This document shows positions 1 through 7,085 of a stretch of 8,779 bases of DNA, in pieces. The notes below the pieces were generated by a model. The model worked only from the letters and a program-made list of their open reading frames with translations. It did no database searches and had not been told where the DNA came from. The stretch covers positions 1 to 8,779 of the forward strand of contig CANQBY010000044.1 in NCBI GenBank assembly GCA_947589695.1. Reading direction: 5' to 3'. Origin of the DNA: an uncultured Bacilli bacterium. GTDB taxonomy: Bacteria > Bacillota_I > Bacilli_A > RF39 > UBA660. Each line of letters opens with the position of its first letter. Position 1 is the stretch's first letter. The position numbers and the translations under genes are program-made.

Positions 1-1
1 T

Positions 2-652
2 GTTCATGAAGTTTTAAATGTTTTGCCCAATGAAAAAGAATTAATCGCGGAAGATGTAACTTTAAATCATTATCCTGATCGTACTAAATCTCGGAGTAAT
101 TATTTACCTTTGTTAGAATTAAGCGTTAAAGAAAATCCCGAAGATGATCGCAATATGCATTATTTAGGTCGGGAATATATGTATTATAAAAAATGGAACA
201 AATGCATTGATACTTTAATTAAACATTTAAATTTACCTACGGCAACTTGGGATGCTGAAAGATGTGCTTCTATGCGTTTTATCGCTCGAAGTTATCTTAA
301 TTTAAAAAGGCCTAAAGAAGCTGAAATGTGGTTTAAAGAAGCTATTAAAGAAGCTTCATATCTAAGAGAAGGGTATGTAGAATTAGCTCAAGTTTACTCA
401 AATGAACAAAGATATGAAGAAGCTTACGAATTATTAACTAAAGCATTCTTAATTAAAACTAAACCCCCGATATATATCAATGAAGCTTTCGCTTGGAATG
501 ATTATATTTATGAATTAATGGCCATTGTAGCTTATAATTTAAAACTTTATCCCGAAAGTTTAGAAAATATTTTAAAAGCTTTAGAAATAAATCCTAATAA
601 TAAACGTTTACAAGATAATTATAATCTTATTAATCAGAAATTAAATAACTAA
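2..652 (+). CDS. Glycosyltransferase family 2, SunS-like, C-terminal TPR portion (5' partial)
   Basis: This is the 3' end of a gene that begins left of the window: the frame is open from base 2 (V-H-E-V-L...) and a TTG at 23 has no ribosome binding site, so it is not a start. The V-H-E-V-L stretch, followed by a region with NPEDDRN, LGREY, HLNLPTATW, ER and SMRFIAR, matches my memory of bacterial GT2 glycosyltransferases with a tetratricopeptide tail (SunS-like). In these the GT-A catalytic domain with its DxD motif lies N-terminal; here it would be outside the window. The remaining part is alpha-helical TPR-like repeats, for example the stretch with AEMWFKEAI, the one with YEEAYELLTKAF, and a last one with LYPESLENILKALEINPNN. 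Such proteins transfer sugars to peptides, proteins or cell-wall polymers in the cytoplasm; the acceptor here is unknown. It ends at TAA 650-652. Confidence 0.85.
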   Translation, partial: VHEVLNVLPNEKELIAEDVTLNHYPDRTKSRSNYLPLLELSVKENPEDDRNMHYLGREYMYYKKWNKCIDTLIKHLNLPTATWDAERCASMRFIARSYLNLKRPKEAEMWFKEAIKEASYLREGYVELAQVYSNEQRYEEAYELLTKAFLIKTKPPIYINEAFAWNDYIYELMAIVAYNLKLYPESLENILKALEINPNNKRLQDNYNLINQKLNN

Positions 653-705
653 TGTAAATATCTAATTTTTTTTAGAAAAGTCTTTATTTTATTCTAAAAA
701 TATTG

Positions 706-711
706 TAAAAT
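706..711 (+). promoter_or_regulatory. Weak candidate -10 box for the zinc-ribbon gene pair
   Basis: TAAAAT at 706-711 differs from TATAAT at one base and is directly preceded by TG. A -35 at 17-bp spacing would be TTTATT (683-688), which is poor. A start near 718 would give a very short leader beginning just before the GAAGGAG ribosome binding site (721-727). The assignment rests on position and the -10 alone. Confidence 0.3.
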
Positions 712-735
712 TAAATATTAGAAGGAGTTGTTTTT

Positions 736-2163
736 ATGTATTGCGAAAAATGTGGAACTAAAAACGAACCTGGCTCTAAATTTTGTGAAAAATGTGGACA
801 TAAATTTGATATAACTGAACCTAGTAAAATAAATGAAATAATTAAAAACTTTAAAGAACTTCCTAAAAAAAGTAAAATAATCATGGGAAGTGTCACTATC
901 ATTATTGTTTTAGCTATCATTTTTTTAACTATTCTTTTAAATAATCCTGTTAAAAAAGTCCGCGATAATTTAGAGACTTATTATGCTAAATATCATGATA
1001 ATTATACAAAAGAATTAGTAAGTATTGGTGAAATTTTAAAAGATAATCGCACTAATTTAGATGTTTTAAATGATATTAAAAAAACAGTTTTTGAAGAGGT
1101 TAATAACTGGGTTAAAAACTTTAATACTAACTATAAAGATAAAGATTCTTTAGTAGAGGCTTATGATAAAGTAAATGGAGCTATTTATAGTATTTATTCT
1201 TATTATGATGGTATTGATTATATGCTTAATAATGAAGACTATGAAAAGTTTAGTAGTGAATTAAAAGATTTATATTCTTCTAAATTAAATTATTTATATG
1301 GTAGTAAAGAAGAAGATAATTATACTAAATATATTTATTATATAAAAGTTACGGAAGAAGATTCTTATTATAAAACTGCTCAAGAATATATTAGTGATTA
1401 TGTAAAAGATGAATTAGAAAGCTTCAAAGCTAAAATCGCCGAAGATTATAAAATTGACGATAATGCTTCTTTAGAAGACAAATTAACTAAATATTTAGAC
1501 GCTTTAGATTATCTAAAAAAGAATACTATTTCTAATAATCTTGATTTAAGTACTACTAAAGATTATCAAGACTTAGTTACTAATTATGAAAATGAAGCTA
1601 TTAAATTAGTAAAACAAATAATTACTACGAAAAAAGAAAAGTTAGAATATTATCCCGCGCTTGATTTATTAAATGATGTTTTAAAAAATATTAATGAAGA
1701 TAATTCTGAATATCAAGACTTAGAAGATCTAAAAAGTGAATTAGAAAGTTTACTTCCTGACAAACTAGTTAATAAATATGTCGTAGAATATGCGCATAGT
1801 AATGATTCTACTTATAGTACAACTATTAATGAAGAAAAATATGATAATTATTTGTATTTCTCATTTGATGGTGAAAATGCTTATCGAACTTATCGTTTAA
1901 ATAAATCTTATAAAACCTTAAAAACCAAAATTGTGATAGGTCCTGATTGGCCTAAAGAATATTCTGGTAAATTTATTATTTATGGTGATGACAAGGAGTT
2001 ATTTAAAACTGATACAATTACCAAAGATACGAAAGATAATTTAGAAATCACTTTAGATATTAAAGATGTTGATGATTTAAAAATTGTTTTTGAAACTTCT
2101 AATAAGTCTGCTTGGACAGAACGTTTCTATATTTATTTAGTTGAGCCATATTTATATAAATAG
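736..2163 (+). CDS. Zinc-ribbon, single-TM protein with large extracellular region and NPCBM-like C-terminal domain
   Basis: ATG at 736 follows GAAGGAG (721-727) with 8-base spacing. The 475-residue product starts with a zinc ribbon whose four ligands are C3, C6, C17 and C20 (CEKCG twice). A basic linker leads to one hydrophobic helix at about 48-69. Residues 70-340 are charged, Asp/Glu/Lys/Tyr-rich and predicted helical or coiled-coil. Residues from about 345 to the end look beta-rich; the region with YRLNKSYKTLK, IYGDDKELFKTD and LKIVFETSNKSAW recalls NPCBM/NEW2-type carbohydrate-binding folds, which is inference. The zinc ribbon should be cytoplasmic and the large part outside. The next gene starts 21 bases after the stop and also carries a zinc ribbon plus membrane region, so the two are probably co-transcribed and may work together at the envelope. 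The specific function is unknown. It stops at TAG. Confidence 0.85.
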   Translation: MYCEKCGTKNEPGSKFCEKCGHKFDITEPSKINEIIKNFKELPKKSKIIMGSVTIIIVLAIIFLTILLNNPVKKVRDNLETYYAKYHDNYTKELVSIGEILKDNRTNLDVLNDIKKTVFEEVNNWVKNFNTNYKDKDSLVEAYDKVNGAIYSIYSYYDGIDYMLNNEDYEKFSSELKDLYSSKLNYLYGSKEEDNYTKYIYYIKVTEEDSYYKTAQEYISDYVKDELESFKAKIAEDYKIDDNASLEDKLTKYLDALDYLKKNTISNNLDLSTTKDYQDLVTNYENEAIKLVKQIITTKKEKLEYYPALDLLNDVLKNINEDNSEYQDLEDLKSELESLLPDKLVNKYVVEYAHSNDSTYSTTINEEKYDNYLYFSFDGENAYRTYRLNKSYKTLKTKIVIGPDWPKEYSGKFIIYGDDKELFKTDTITKDTKDNLEITLDIKDVDDLKIVFETSNKSAWTERFYIYLVEPYLYK

Positions 2164-2184
2164 ATTTAAAGGAGTGTGAGTAAA

Positions 2185-3117
2185 ATGGCTGAAGAAAAAA
2201 AAGTAAAAACAACAAAAAAGAAAACCGAAAGCGAAGTTGCTGATGTTTCTAAAAAAGTTGCTGAAAAAGAAGTAACTACTGAAGAAAGCAAGCCTGAGGT
2301 AGAAGTATCCGAAACTGAAGAAGTAAAGGTTGAAAAAAGATTCTGTACTAAATGTGGTAAAGAATTAAGCGAAGGTGAGACTTGTGATTGTACTGCAAAT
2401 AAAGCTACTCCAAGTACCCCTAATATTAATACTGACGCTTTAGTTAAATATGGAAAGAATTTTTTAGATACAGTCTTAGGTATGTATAAAAAACCAGCAA
2501 CTACTATTGATGCTGAAGTAGCTAAAAAAGATACTATTGGTAATATCATTATGCTTGCCGTTATTGCGATAACTTATGGTTTATGTGTTATGAGTAGTTT
2601 CTCATCTTTAATTAGTTTATTTAGTTCTTTTATTGGTGCTAATATTAATGACGCGATTGGCTTGCCATATTTTAAGATTTTCTTATGTATGACTTTAATT
2701 AATTTTATCTTATCATTTATTCCTATTACCATTGCTTTTATAACTAATAAAATTTGTGGTAAAGGTGCTTTAGATTATAAGAAATCTATTAGTTTATATG
2801 CAACTAGTTATGCCCCAACAGTTATTACGAATTTAATCATGGCGCTTATGTATGCATTAAATATTTTAACTTGGGTTGGTGCTTTAATTGGTCTAGTTAT
2901 TGAAGTTGCTTGCTTCTTTAACTTCCTCTTAGGATATTTAAGAATTTCTAATCCTAGTGCTGATAAAAAAGCTTATACTTTAAGTGGTTTAGTACTTGTT
3001 TGGTTAGTTCTTAGTTTTATTATTAACATTTTATTCTTATCTAACTTAGTTACCGATGTAGTTAAAGATGTTGATATAAGAGAATCTAATAACGATTATT
3101 TCGATTTATTTAGTTAA
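2185..3117 (+). CDS. Zinc-ribbon multi-pass membrane protein, Yip1-like
   Basis: The ribosome binding site AAAGGAG (2168-2174) is 10 bases before ATG 2185. An in-frame GTG at 2176 is only one base from it and is not a plausible start, so the protein is 310 residues. Residues 1-50 are Lys/Glu/Val-rich and disordered-looking. A short zinc-knuckle-like motif follows with C54, C57, C67 and C69 (CTKCG then CDC), so the second half is CxC rather than CxxC. From about 115 on there are five hydrophobic stretches (roughly 118-150, 160-187, 203-222, 225-252 and 266-288), a pattern resembling Yip1-domain membrane proteins. Tail residues 291-310 are acidic. Its role is unknown; Yip1-like bacterial proteins are mostly uncharacterised. 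The gene follows the zinc-ribbon gene by 21 bases and is closed by a terminator at 3137-3175. Confidence 0.85.
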   Translation: MAEEKKVKTTKKKTESEVADVSKKVAEKEVTTEESKPEVEVSETEEVKVEKRFCTKCGKELSEGETCDCTANKATPSTPNINTDALVKYGKNFLDTVLGMYKKPATTIDAEVAKKDTIGNIIMLAVIAITYGLCVMSSFSSLISLFSSFIGANINDAIGLPYFKIFLCMTLINFILSFIPITIAFITNKICGKGALDYKKSISLYATSYAPTVITNLIMALMYALNILTWVGALIGLVIEVACFFNFLLGYLRISNPSADKKAYTLSGLVLVWLVLSFIINILFLSNLVTDVVKDVDIRESNNDYFDLFS

Positions 3118-3136
3118 TTTAAAAAGAGCTATTAAG

Positions 3137-3175
3137 GCTATTTGATGTCTAATCAAATGGCTTTTTTTCTTTTTT
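3137..3175 (+). terminator. Rho-independent terminator after the zinc-ribbon gene pair
   Basis: The stem GCTATTTGAT (3137-3146) pairs with ATCAAATGGC (3152-3161), ten pairs with one G-U, around the loop GTCTA. It is followed by T7, C and T6 (3162-3175). It lies 20 bases after the TAA at 3115-3117 and before the ZIP promoter, separating the two transcription units. Confidence 0.85.
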
Positions 3176-3177
3176 AT

Positions 3178-3206
3178 TTGCCAATTTCTTAAAATACATG
3201 TATAAT
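3178..3206 (+). promoter_or_regulatory. Sigma-A-type promoter of the ZIP-SDR-patatin operon
   Basis: TTGCCA (3178-3183) and TATAAT (3201-3206) are separated by exactly 17 bases, with TG directly before the -10. Transcription should start near 3213, so the message would begin almost on the GGAG ribosome binding site (3213-3216), leaving a leader of about 13 bases and no room for a riboswitch. Confidence 0.8.
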
Positions 3207-3225
3207 TATTATGGAGTGAAATTAT

Positions 3226-3978
3226 ATGGCTAAAATTTATGGTTTAATTTTAACACTTGTAACTGGTCTTTTTTTTGGAATAGGTGGTTTAATTTCTTTA
3301 AAATTTAAAAATAAAGAAAAGCTCGAACATTTTAGCTGTGCTTTAAGTTTTATTATTATGTTAGGCTTAATATTCTTTGATTTAATACCTGAATTACAAG
3401 AATTATTTCCTAATCTAAATTCTTTATCTACCTTAAGTATTCCTTTAATATTTATTCTTTTAGGTTTCTTAATCTTAAAGTTTTTAGATTTCTTCATCCC
3501 TGATCATCACCATGACCACCAAGAACATAATGATGATAAAAAAGAACATCTCTCTCATATCCATCATATTGGTTTAATTACGATTATTAGTTTAATTCTT
3601 CATAATATTTTAGAAGGGGGAGCTATCTTTGGCCTAGCTCTTACAGATTTCAAAGTAGGCTTAATGATTTTTCTATCAGTAGCTCTCCATAACATTCCTT
3701 TAGGAACCCATATTTTTAGTACTTTAAGTTTTAAAGAAAATAAATTTGCTATTTTTATGCTTACTATATCAAGTTTAATTGGTGGTCTTATTTTCTTAAG
3801 TTTTGGTAGTTTAAGTAATTTATTATTAGGTATCATTACAAGTATTACTTTAGGAATGATTTTATATATCACTATTTTAGAATTACTGCCAGAATTACTT
3901 CATCATTTAAAAGCAAAAGAAACTATTTGGGGGTTATTAATTGGTTGTTTAATTGAAGTTATTGCTGTATTTTTATAG
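3226..3978 (+). CDS. ZIP-family divalent metal transporter
   Basis: A 250-residue polytopic membrane protein with the ZIP layout: three N-terminal hydrophobic helices, a His-rich cytoplasmic loop at 94-114 (HHHDHQEH and SHIHH), then further helices. The helix-4 signature is HNILEG (126-131) and the helix-5 signature is HNIPLG (155-160). The usual helix-5 form is HNIPEG, so the metal-bridging Glu is replaced by Leu159. Helix 2 carries FFDLIPEL, as in ZupT-like members, and a C-terminal helix has ILELLPELLHH. ZIP proteins move zinc, iron or manganese into the cytoplasm; the exact metal cannot be read from sequence. ATG 3226 follows GGAG (3213-3216) by 9 bases. It is first in an operon: the AGGAGG site of the next gene overlaps its TAG. 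Confidence 0.88.
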   Translation: MAKIYGLILTLVTGLFFGIGGLISLKFKNKEKLEHFSCALSFIIMLGLIFFDLIPELQELFPNLNSLSTLSIPLIFILLGFLILKFLDFFIPDHHHDHQEHNDDKKEHLSHIHHIGLITIISLILHNILEGGAIFGLALTDFKVGLMIFLSVALHNIPLGTHIFSTLSFKENKFAIFMLTISSLIGGLIFLSFGSLSNLLLGIITSITLGMILYITILELLPELLHHLKAKETIWGLLIGCLIEVIAVFL

Positions 3979-3987
3979 GAGGAAAAC

Positions 3988-4968
3988 ATGAAAAGAGTTT
4001 TAGTTACAGGTGCCAGTGGTAGTATTGGCTTAAAAACAATTAAATATTTATTAAGTGAAGGTAAGTATGAAATTACGGCCCTTGATTTACGTACTAAAAA
4101 TAATCAAAAAAAATTAAAAAGATATCGTCGCCGGATTAATATTATCTATGGGGATATTAACGATTCTGTTTTAATGGAAGCTTTAGTTAAAGATCAAGAT
4201 TATATTATCCATCTTGCTAGTGTTTTACCACCCCTCGCGGATATTAAGAAGGATTTAAGTAAACTAGTGGAATATAATGGAACTGAAAATATTATTAAAG
4301 CTCTAAACTTTTATAATCCTGATTGTTTCTTTATTTATACTTCATCTACCACCATTTATGGTGATATTAAAGAAGCTTCTCTTGAGGATAAACCACATTT
4401 AACTTCCCTAGATTATTACAGTAATACCAAATTAGAAACTGAAAACTTAATTAAAAAGAAATTAAAAAATTACACAATTTTAAGATTACCTTTAGTTCTT
4501 TGTTCTCCAAAAAGTTCTTTCATGTATAATGTTAAATTAAATCAAGAAACAGAAGCTATCACGGATAATGACGCTGGTTATATGTTAGTTAATGCTCTAA
4601 ATCATGAAAAAGAATTAAATAAAAAGACTTTCAATGTGGGAGGCGGCGAATCTCTAACTGCTCCTTATCGGGAAATTCTAGCCAATGTCCTAGATATTTA
4701 TGGTCTTAGCTTTAAATATTTATTAAATGTTTTCTTTATTGATAAAAATTTTTATACTCAAAAATTATTAGATAGTGCTAAATTAAATGCTATTTTAGAT
4801 TTTCAAAGTGATTCTTTATCTTCTTATTATATGCGTTTAAAAAGAGAAGTTAAAAAAACTCGGGTTTTAAATCGTCTTCTTGCTAAACCGCTTGTTAAGT
4901 TTTTAAAAAGAAAACCTAAACCTCATCTTTTTACTCGTATCTTTAAAAAAAATAAAGGAGAAAGCTAA
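3988..4968 (+). CDS. NAD(P)-dependent epimerase/dehydratase, extended SDR
   Basis: A 326-residue Rossmann-fold protein. It shows the nucleotide-binding loop GASGSIG (8-14), an acidic residue at D33 (ALDLRT) favouring NAD(H), a GDIND motif (55-59), and IHLAS (74-78). The catalytic set is S119/S120 in YTSSTTIYGD and the Y144-x3-K148 pair in YSNTK. These residues mark the extended SDR family (UDP-glucose 4-epimerase and related nucleotide-sugar or lipid-linked enzymes); the substrate is unknown. Residues about 284-326 form an unusual Lys/Arg-rich tail beyond the normal substrate domain that could contact the membrane or RNA (inference). AGGAGG (3977-3982) overlaps the ZIP stop codon, and the patatin gene starts on the base after this gene's TAA, so translation is probably coupled. 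Confidence 0.88.
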   Translation: MKRVLVTGASGSIGLKTIKYLLSEGKYEITALDLRTKNNQKKLKRYRRRINIIYGDINDSVLMEALVKDQDYIIHLASVLPPLADIKKDLSKLVEYNGTENIIKALNFYNPDCFFIYTSSTTIYGDIKEASLEDKPHLTSLDYYSNTKLETENLIKKKLKNYTILRLPLVLCSPKSSFMYNVKLNQETEAITDNDAGYMLVNALNHEKELNKKTFNVGGGESLTAPYREILANVLDIYGLSFKYLLNVFFIDKNFYTQKLLDSAKLNAILDFQSDSLSSYYMRLKREVKKTRVLNRLLAKPLVKFLKRKPKPHLFTRIFKKNKGES

Positions 4969-6018
4969 ATGATTGGTCTTGCTTTAGAAGGTGGGGGAGT
5001 AAGAGGTTCTTATCAAGCCGGCGTTTATATGGCTATGTATGAATGTGGTCTTAAAATTGATGGTGTTGCTGGTACTTCAATTGGGGCCATCAATGGTGCT
5101 ATTATCGCAAGCAATCATGGGGAAGATTTACCCAAAATCTGGCGCAGTCTTTCGATGGGTAAAGTTTTTGGTTTCTCTGATGATTTTGTTAATCTTATTA
5201 ATGCTCATGAATTAAATCTGGATTTAGTCAAAGTTACTTTTGCTAGTATCTTAAAGATTCTTGCCGCGAAAGGCATTGAACTTAAAGGTTTAAAAGAAGT
5301 AATTTCAAGTAACTTAAATGTTGATGATTTAATGTCTAGTGATATTGACTTTGGACTTTGTACAGTTCGTCTAAAAGATTTAAAACCTTTATATCTTTAT
5401 AAAGAAAATATGGCGAAAGATAAAGTTAAAGATTATATTCTAGCAAGTGCTTTTTTACCTTTTTTTAAAAAAGAAAAATTAATTGATGACAACTATTATA
5501 TTGATGGGGGAGTATATGATTTAGGTCCGGTAAATATGCTTTTAAATAAAGGCTATAAAAAGATTTATTTAGTTAAAGTTCAAGGTGTTGGCCACCACCG
5601 GAAATATGATGAAAATGCCGATGTTACCATAATTGAATCAAAAAGAAGTCTTGGTGGTCTTATGGATTTAGACCCTAAAAGAATTAATGAAAATATCATG
5701 ATGGGCTATTATGATACTATAAGAATATTAAAACATTTAGATGGTGAAAAATATGTCTTTAAACGTCATAATGAAAGATTTTATCGTTTTTTAAATCGTA
5801 AAGTAAGTTCTAAAAAATATAAAAGGGTCAGTACTTTTTTTAAAACCACTACTTATAAAGATACCACTATTAAAGCTTTAGAATATTTTATGGAACATGA
5901 AAATATTAATTATTTTAAAATATATCAACCTTTATCTATAATCAAACTTATCAAGAAAAAATATTCTAAAAATCACTTTATTTATAATTATCTAGCTAAT
6001 TTACAATTTTTTTTCTAA
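4969..6018 (+). CDS. Patatin-like phospholipase
   Basis: A 349-residue protein with a complete patatin active site: oxyanion-hole glycines GGGVRG (8-13), the nucleophile elbow GTSIG with Ser37, and the catalytic Asp179 in DGG (179-181). ASAFLPFF (159-166) is the usual block preceding the DGG segment. The catalytic domain spans about 3-205; residues 206-349 form a helical, Lys/Tyr-rich C-terminal region as in the YjjU/RssA-type bacterial group. These enzymes hydrolyse acyl esters of phospholipids or other lipids at the cytoplasmic face of the membrane. ATG 4969 directly abuts the TAA of the SDR gene, with AAAGGAG (4954-4960) inside that gene, which indicates coupled translation. The protein ends in LQFFF. 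The natural substrate cannot be told from sequence. Confidence 0.9.
   Translation: MIGLALEGGGVRGSYQAGVYMAMYECGLKIDGVAGTSIGAINGAIIASNHGEDLPKIWRSLSMGKVFGFSDDFVNLINAHELNLDLVKVTFASILKILAAKGIELKGLKEVISSNLNVDDLMSSDIDFGLCTVRLKDLKPLYLYKENMAKDKVKDYILASAFLPFFKKEKLIDDNYYIDGGVYDLGPVNMLLNKGYKKIYLVKVQGVGHHRKYDENADVTIIESKRSLGGLMDLDPKRINENIMMGYYDTIRILKHLDGEKYVFKRHNERFYRFLNRKVSSKKYKRVSTFFKTTTYKDTTIKALEYFMEHENINYFKIYQPLSIIKLIKKKYSKNHFIYNYLANLQFFF
5986..6014 (+). terminator. Weak possible terminator overlapping the patatin 3' end
   Basis: AATTA (5986-5990) pairs with TAATT (5997-6001) over a 6-base loop, followed shortly by T8 (6007-6014) inside the last codons. With only five A-T pairs the stem is too weak to trust. 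No better terminator exists before the yebC promoter, so read-through into yebC is likely. Confidence 0.2.
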
Positions 6019-6025
6019 TTATTAC

Positions 6026-6055
6026 TAGACATCTATAATTGAAAAGTGTTATAAT
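6026..6055 (+). promoter_or_regulatory. Extended -10 sigma-A promoter for yebC
   Basis: TAGACA (6026-6031), an 18-base spacer ending in TGT (6047-6049), then a perfect TATAAT (6050-6055), giving TGnTATAAT. Transcription should start near 6062, a few bases before AGGAGG (6069-6074). Confidence 0.8.
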
Positions 6056-6081
6056 CTTAAAAGATTTTAGGAGGAATTTAT

Positions 6082-6807
6082 ATGGGAAGAGCCTATGAAG
6101 TTAGAAAAGCTAGTATTCAAAAAACTGGAGCTATGAAAGCTAAGTTATATTCTACGTATGCCAAAGAAATATATTTAGCTGCCAAAAAGGGTAGTCCTGA
6201 ACTAGATAGTAATATCTTTTTAAAACGGATCGTTGAAAAAGCTCGTAAAGAACAAGTACCCAGTGATATTATAAATCGGGCCATTGAAAAAGCTAAAGGC
6301 GTCGGTGGTGAAGATTATCACGAGGTTATTTATGAAGGCTTTGGTCCTGGTGCTTCTACTTTAATTATTAAAACTCTCACCGATAATGTTAATCGTACTG
6401 TTGGTATGGTTAGGGCCGCTTTTAACAAAGTAAATAAAAGTTTAGGTGTCACTAACAGTGTTTCTTATAATTATGATTATTTAGCAATTATTTCTTTTAA
6501 AACTACTCAAGAAGAAGAAATTTTTGAAGCTTTATTAGAAAATGGTATTGAACCAATCGAATTTGAAACCGAAGTTAGTGAGCTTACTATTAGTCTTAAT
6601 CCCAACGATATTAATAATGCCAAAGATGTAATCGAAAAAATAATTCCTGATGTATCTTATGAGTTAGACGAATTAGGAATGTTCCCTAAAAATAAAGTTG
6701 AATTAAATTCTGAAGACTTAGAAGTATTTACTAAACTTTATAATATGTTAGATGAAATCGAAGATGTTACGGAAATCTATCATAATGTTAGTAATTTTGA
6801 AGAGTAA
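6082..6807 (+). CDS. yebC: YebC/PmpR/TACO1 family protein
   Basis: A 241-residue protein with the YebC three-domain plan at normal family length. The N-terminal helical domain begins MGRAYEVRKASIQKTGAMK in place of the textbook MAGHSKW start; I recall a similar MGRA-type start from other bacterial groups. The core signatures follow: IEKAKG (68-73), YEGFGPG (84-90), LTDNVNRT (99-106) and a GVTNSVSYNYD stretch (122-132). Members were long annotated as DNA-binding regulators; mitochondrial TACO1 and recent work on bacterial YebC point to a role on the ribosome, helping synthesis through difficult (proline-rich) sequences. ATG 6082 has AGGAGG (6069-6074) 7 bases upstream and its own promoter. The last codons GAA GAG form the left stem of its terminator. 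Confidence 0.93.
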   Translation: MGRAYEVRKASIQKTGAMKAKLYSTYAKEIYLAAKKGSPELDSNIFLKRIVEKARKEQVPSDIINRAIEKAKGVGGEDYHEVIYEGFGPGASTLIIKTLTDNVNRTVGMVRAAFNKVNKSLGVTNSVSYNYDYLAIISFKTTQEEEIFEALLENGIEPIEFETEVSELTISLNPNDINNAKDVIEKIIPDVSYELDELGMFPKNKVELNSEDLEVFTKLYNMLDEIEDVTEIYHNVSNFEE

Positions 6808-6821
6808 AGCTCTTCTTTTTT
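6799..6821 (+). terminator. Rho-independent terminator of yebC
   Basis: GAAGAG (6799-6804) pairs with CTCTTC (6810-6815) around TAAAG, followed by T6 (6816-6821). The left stem is the last two sense codons and the TAA stop lies in the loop. In the opposite direction there is no T tract after the stem, so it should not terminate the convergent XRE transcript. Confidence 0.75.
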
Positions 6822-7029
6822 ATTTATTATTTTCTTCTAATTTAATTAAGTCTCCCGGCTTACAATTTAAATAATAACAAAATTCTTCAATATATTTAAA
6901 AGATATTGAAGTAGTATCTCCTCTAATAATTCTATTTAAATTTCTAGAAGTAATATTCATTTTTTGACAAAGCCAATATTTTGTTTTCCCATTCTTTTTT
7001 AATAATTCTACAATATTAATACTAATCAT
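6820..7029 (-). CDS. Small XRE (Cro/C1-type) HTH regulator
   Basis: A 69-residue protein that is almost entirely one helix-turn-helix domain. The order is an N-terminal helix (INIVELLKKNGKTKYWL), the pair CQKMNITSRNLNRIIRG containing the recognition helix, then a helix with IEEFCYYLNCKPGDLI, a typical Cro/C1-type ending in which early-PGDL marks the last helix. A longer in-frame GTG start at 7038 overlaps the ribosome binding site AAGGAG (7043-7038), so ATG 7029 with 8-base spacing is preferred. It lacks any sensor or oligomerisation domain. It converges on yebC and is divergent from the surface-protein gene; both intergenic promoters lie in 121 bases, so self- and neighbour-regulation is plausible. 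All three arginines are AGA. Confidence 0.85.
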   Translation of the reverse strand: MISINIVELLKKNGKTKYWLCQKMNITSRNLNRIIRGDTTSISFKYIEEFCYYLNCKPGDLIKLEENNK

Positions 7030-7051
7030 TATAATCACTCCTTATATTAAT

Positions 7052-7080
7052 ATTGTATAAAAAAAATAATTTATAAATAA
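7052..7080 (-). promoter_or_regulatory. Candidate promoter of the XRE regulator
   Basis: On the minus strand TACAAT (7057-7052) is a one-mismatch -10. At 17-bp spacing the -35 would be TTATTT (7080-7075), which is weak. Transcription would start near 7046, just before the ribosome binding site. Confidence 0.3.
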
Positions 7081-7085
7081 GATAC

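Noticed and set aside
23..25. TTG as start of the first gene
   Set aside because: No ribosome binding site, and the frame is open to the left edge with family-typical residues (VHEVL) before it; the gene is 5' truncated.
669..700. Inverted repeat TTTTTAGAA / TTCTAAAAA as a terminator of the glycosyltransferase gene
   Set aside because: Stem has a single G-C pair, a 14-base loop and no T tract after it; likely AT-rich chance.
2176..2178. GTG as start of the Yip1-like gene
   Set aside because: One base from the end of AAAGGAG; ATG 2185 has proper spacing.
2166..2549. Long minus-strand frame opposite the Yip1-like gene, and others opposite the zinc-ribbon (711-920) and ZIP (3237-3497, 3600-3872) genes
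   Set aside because: Low-complexity mirror translations without ribosome binding sites, fully overlapped by well-supported plus-strand genes.
3117..3225. Metal-responsive riboswitch ahead of the ZIP gene
   Set aside because: The space is filled by a terminator and a promoter; the leader is only about 13 bases.
6820..7029. Toxin-antitoxin antitoxin or prophage repressor
   Set aside because: No toxin-like partner and no phage genes nearby; only a generic Cro/C1 domain is visible.
7036..7038. GTG as start of the XRE gene (minus)
   Set aside because: Its first base is the last G of the ribosome binding site; ATG 7029 fits better.
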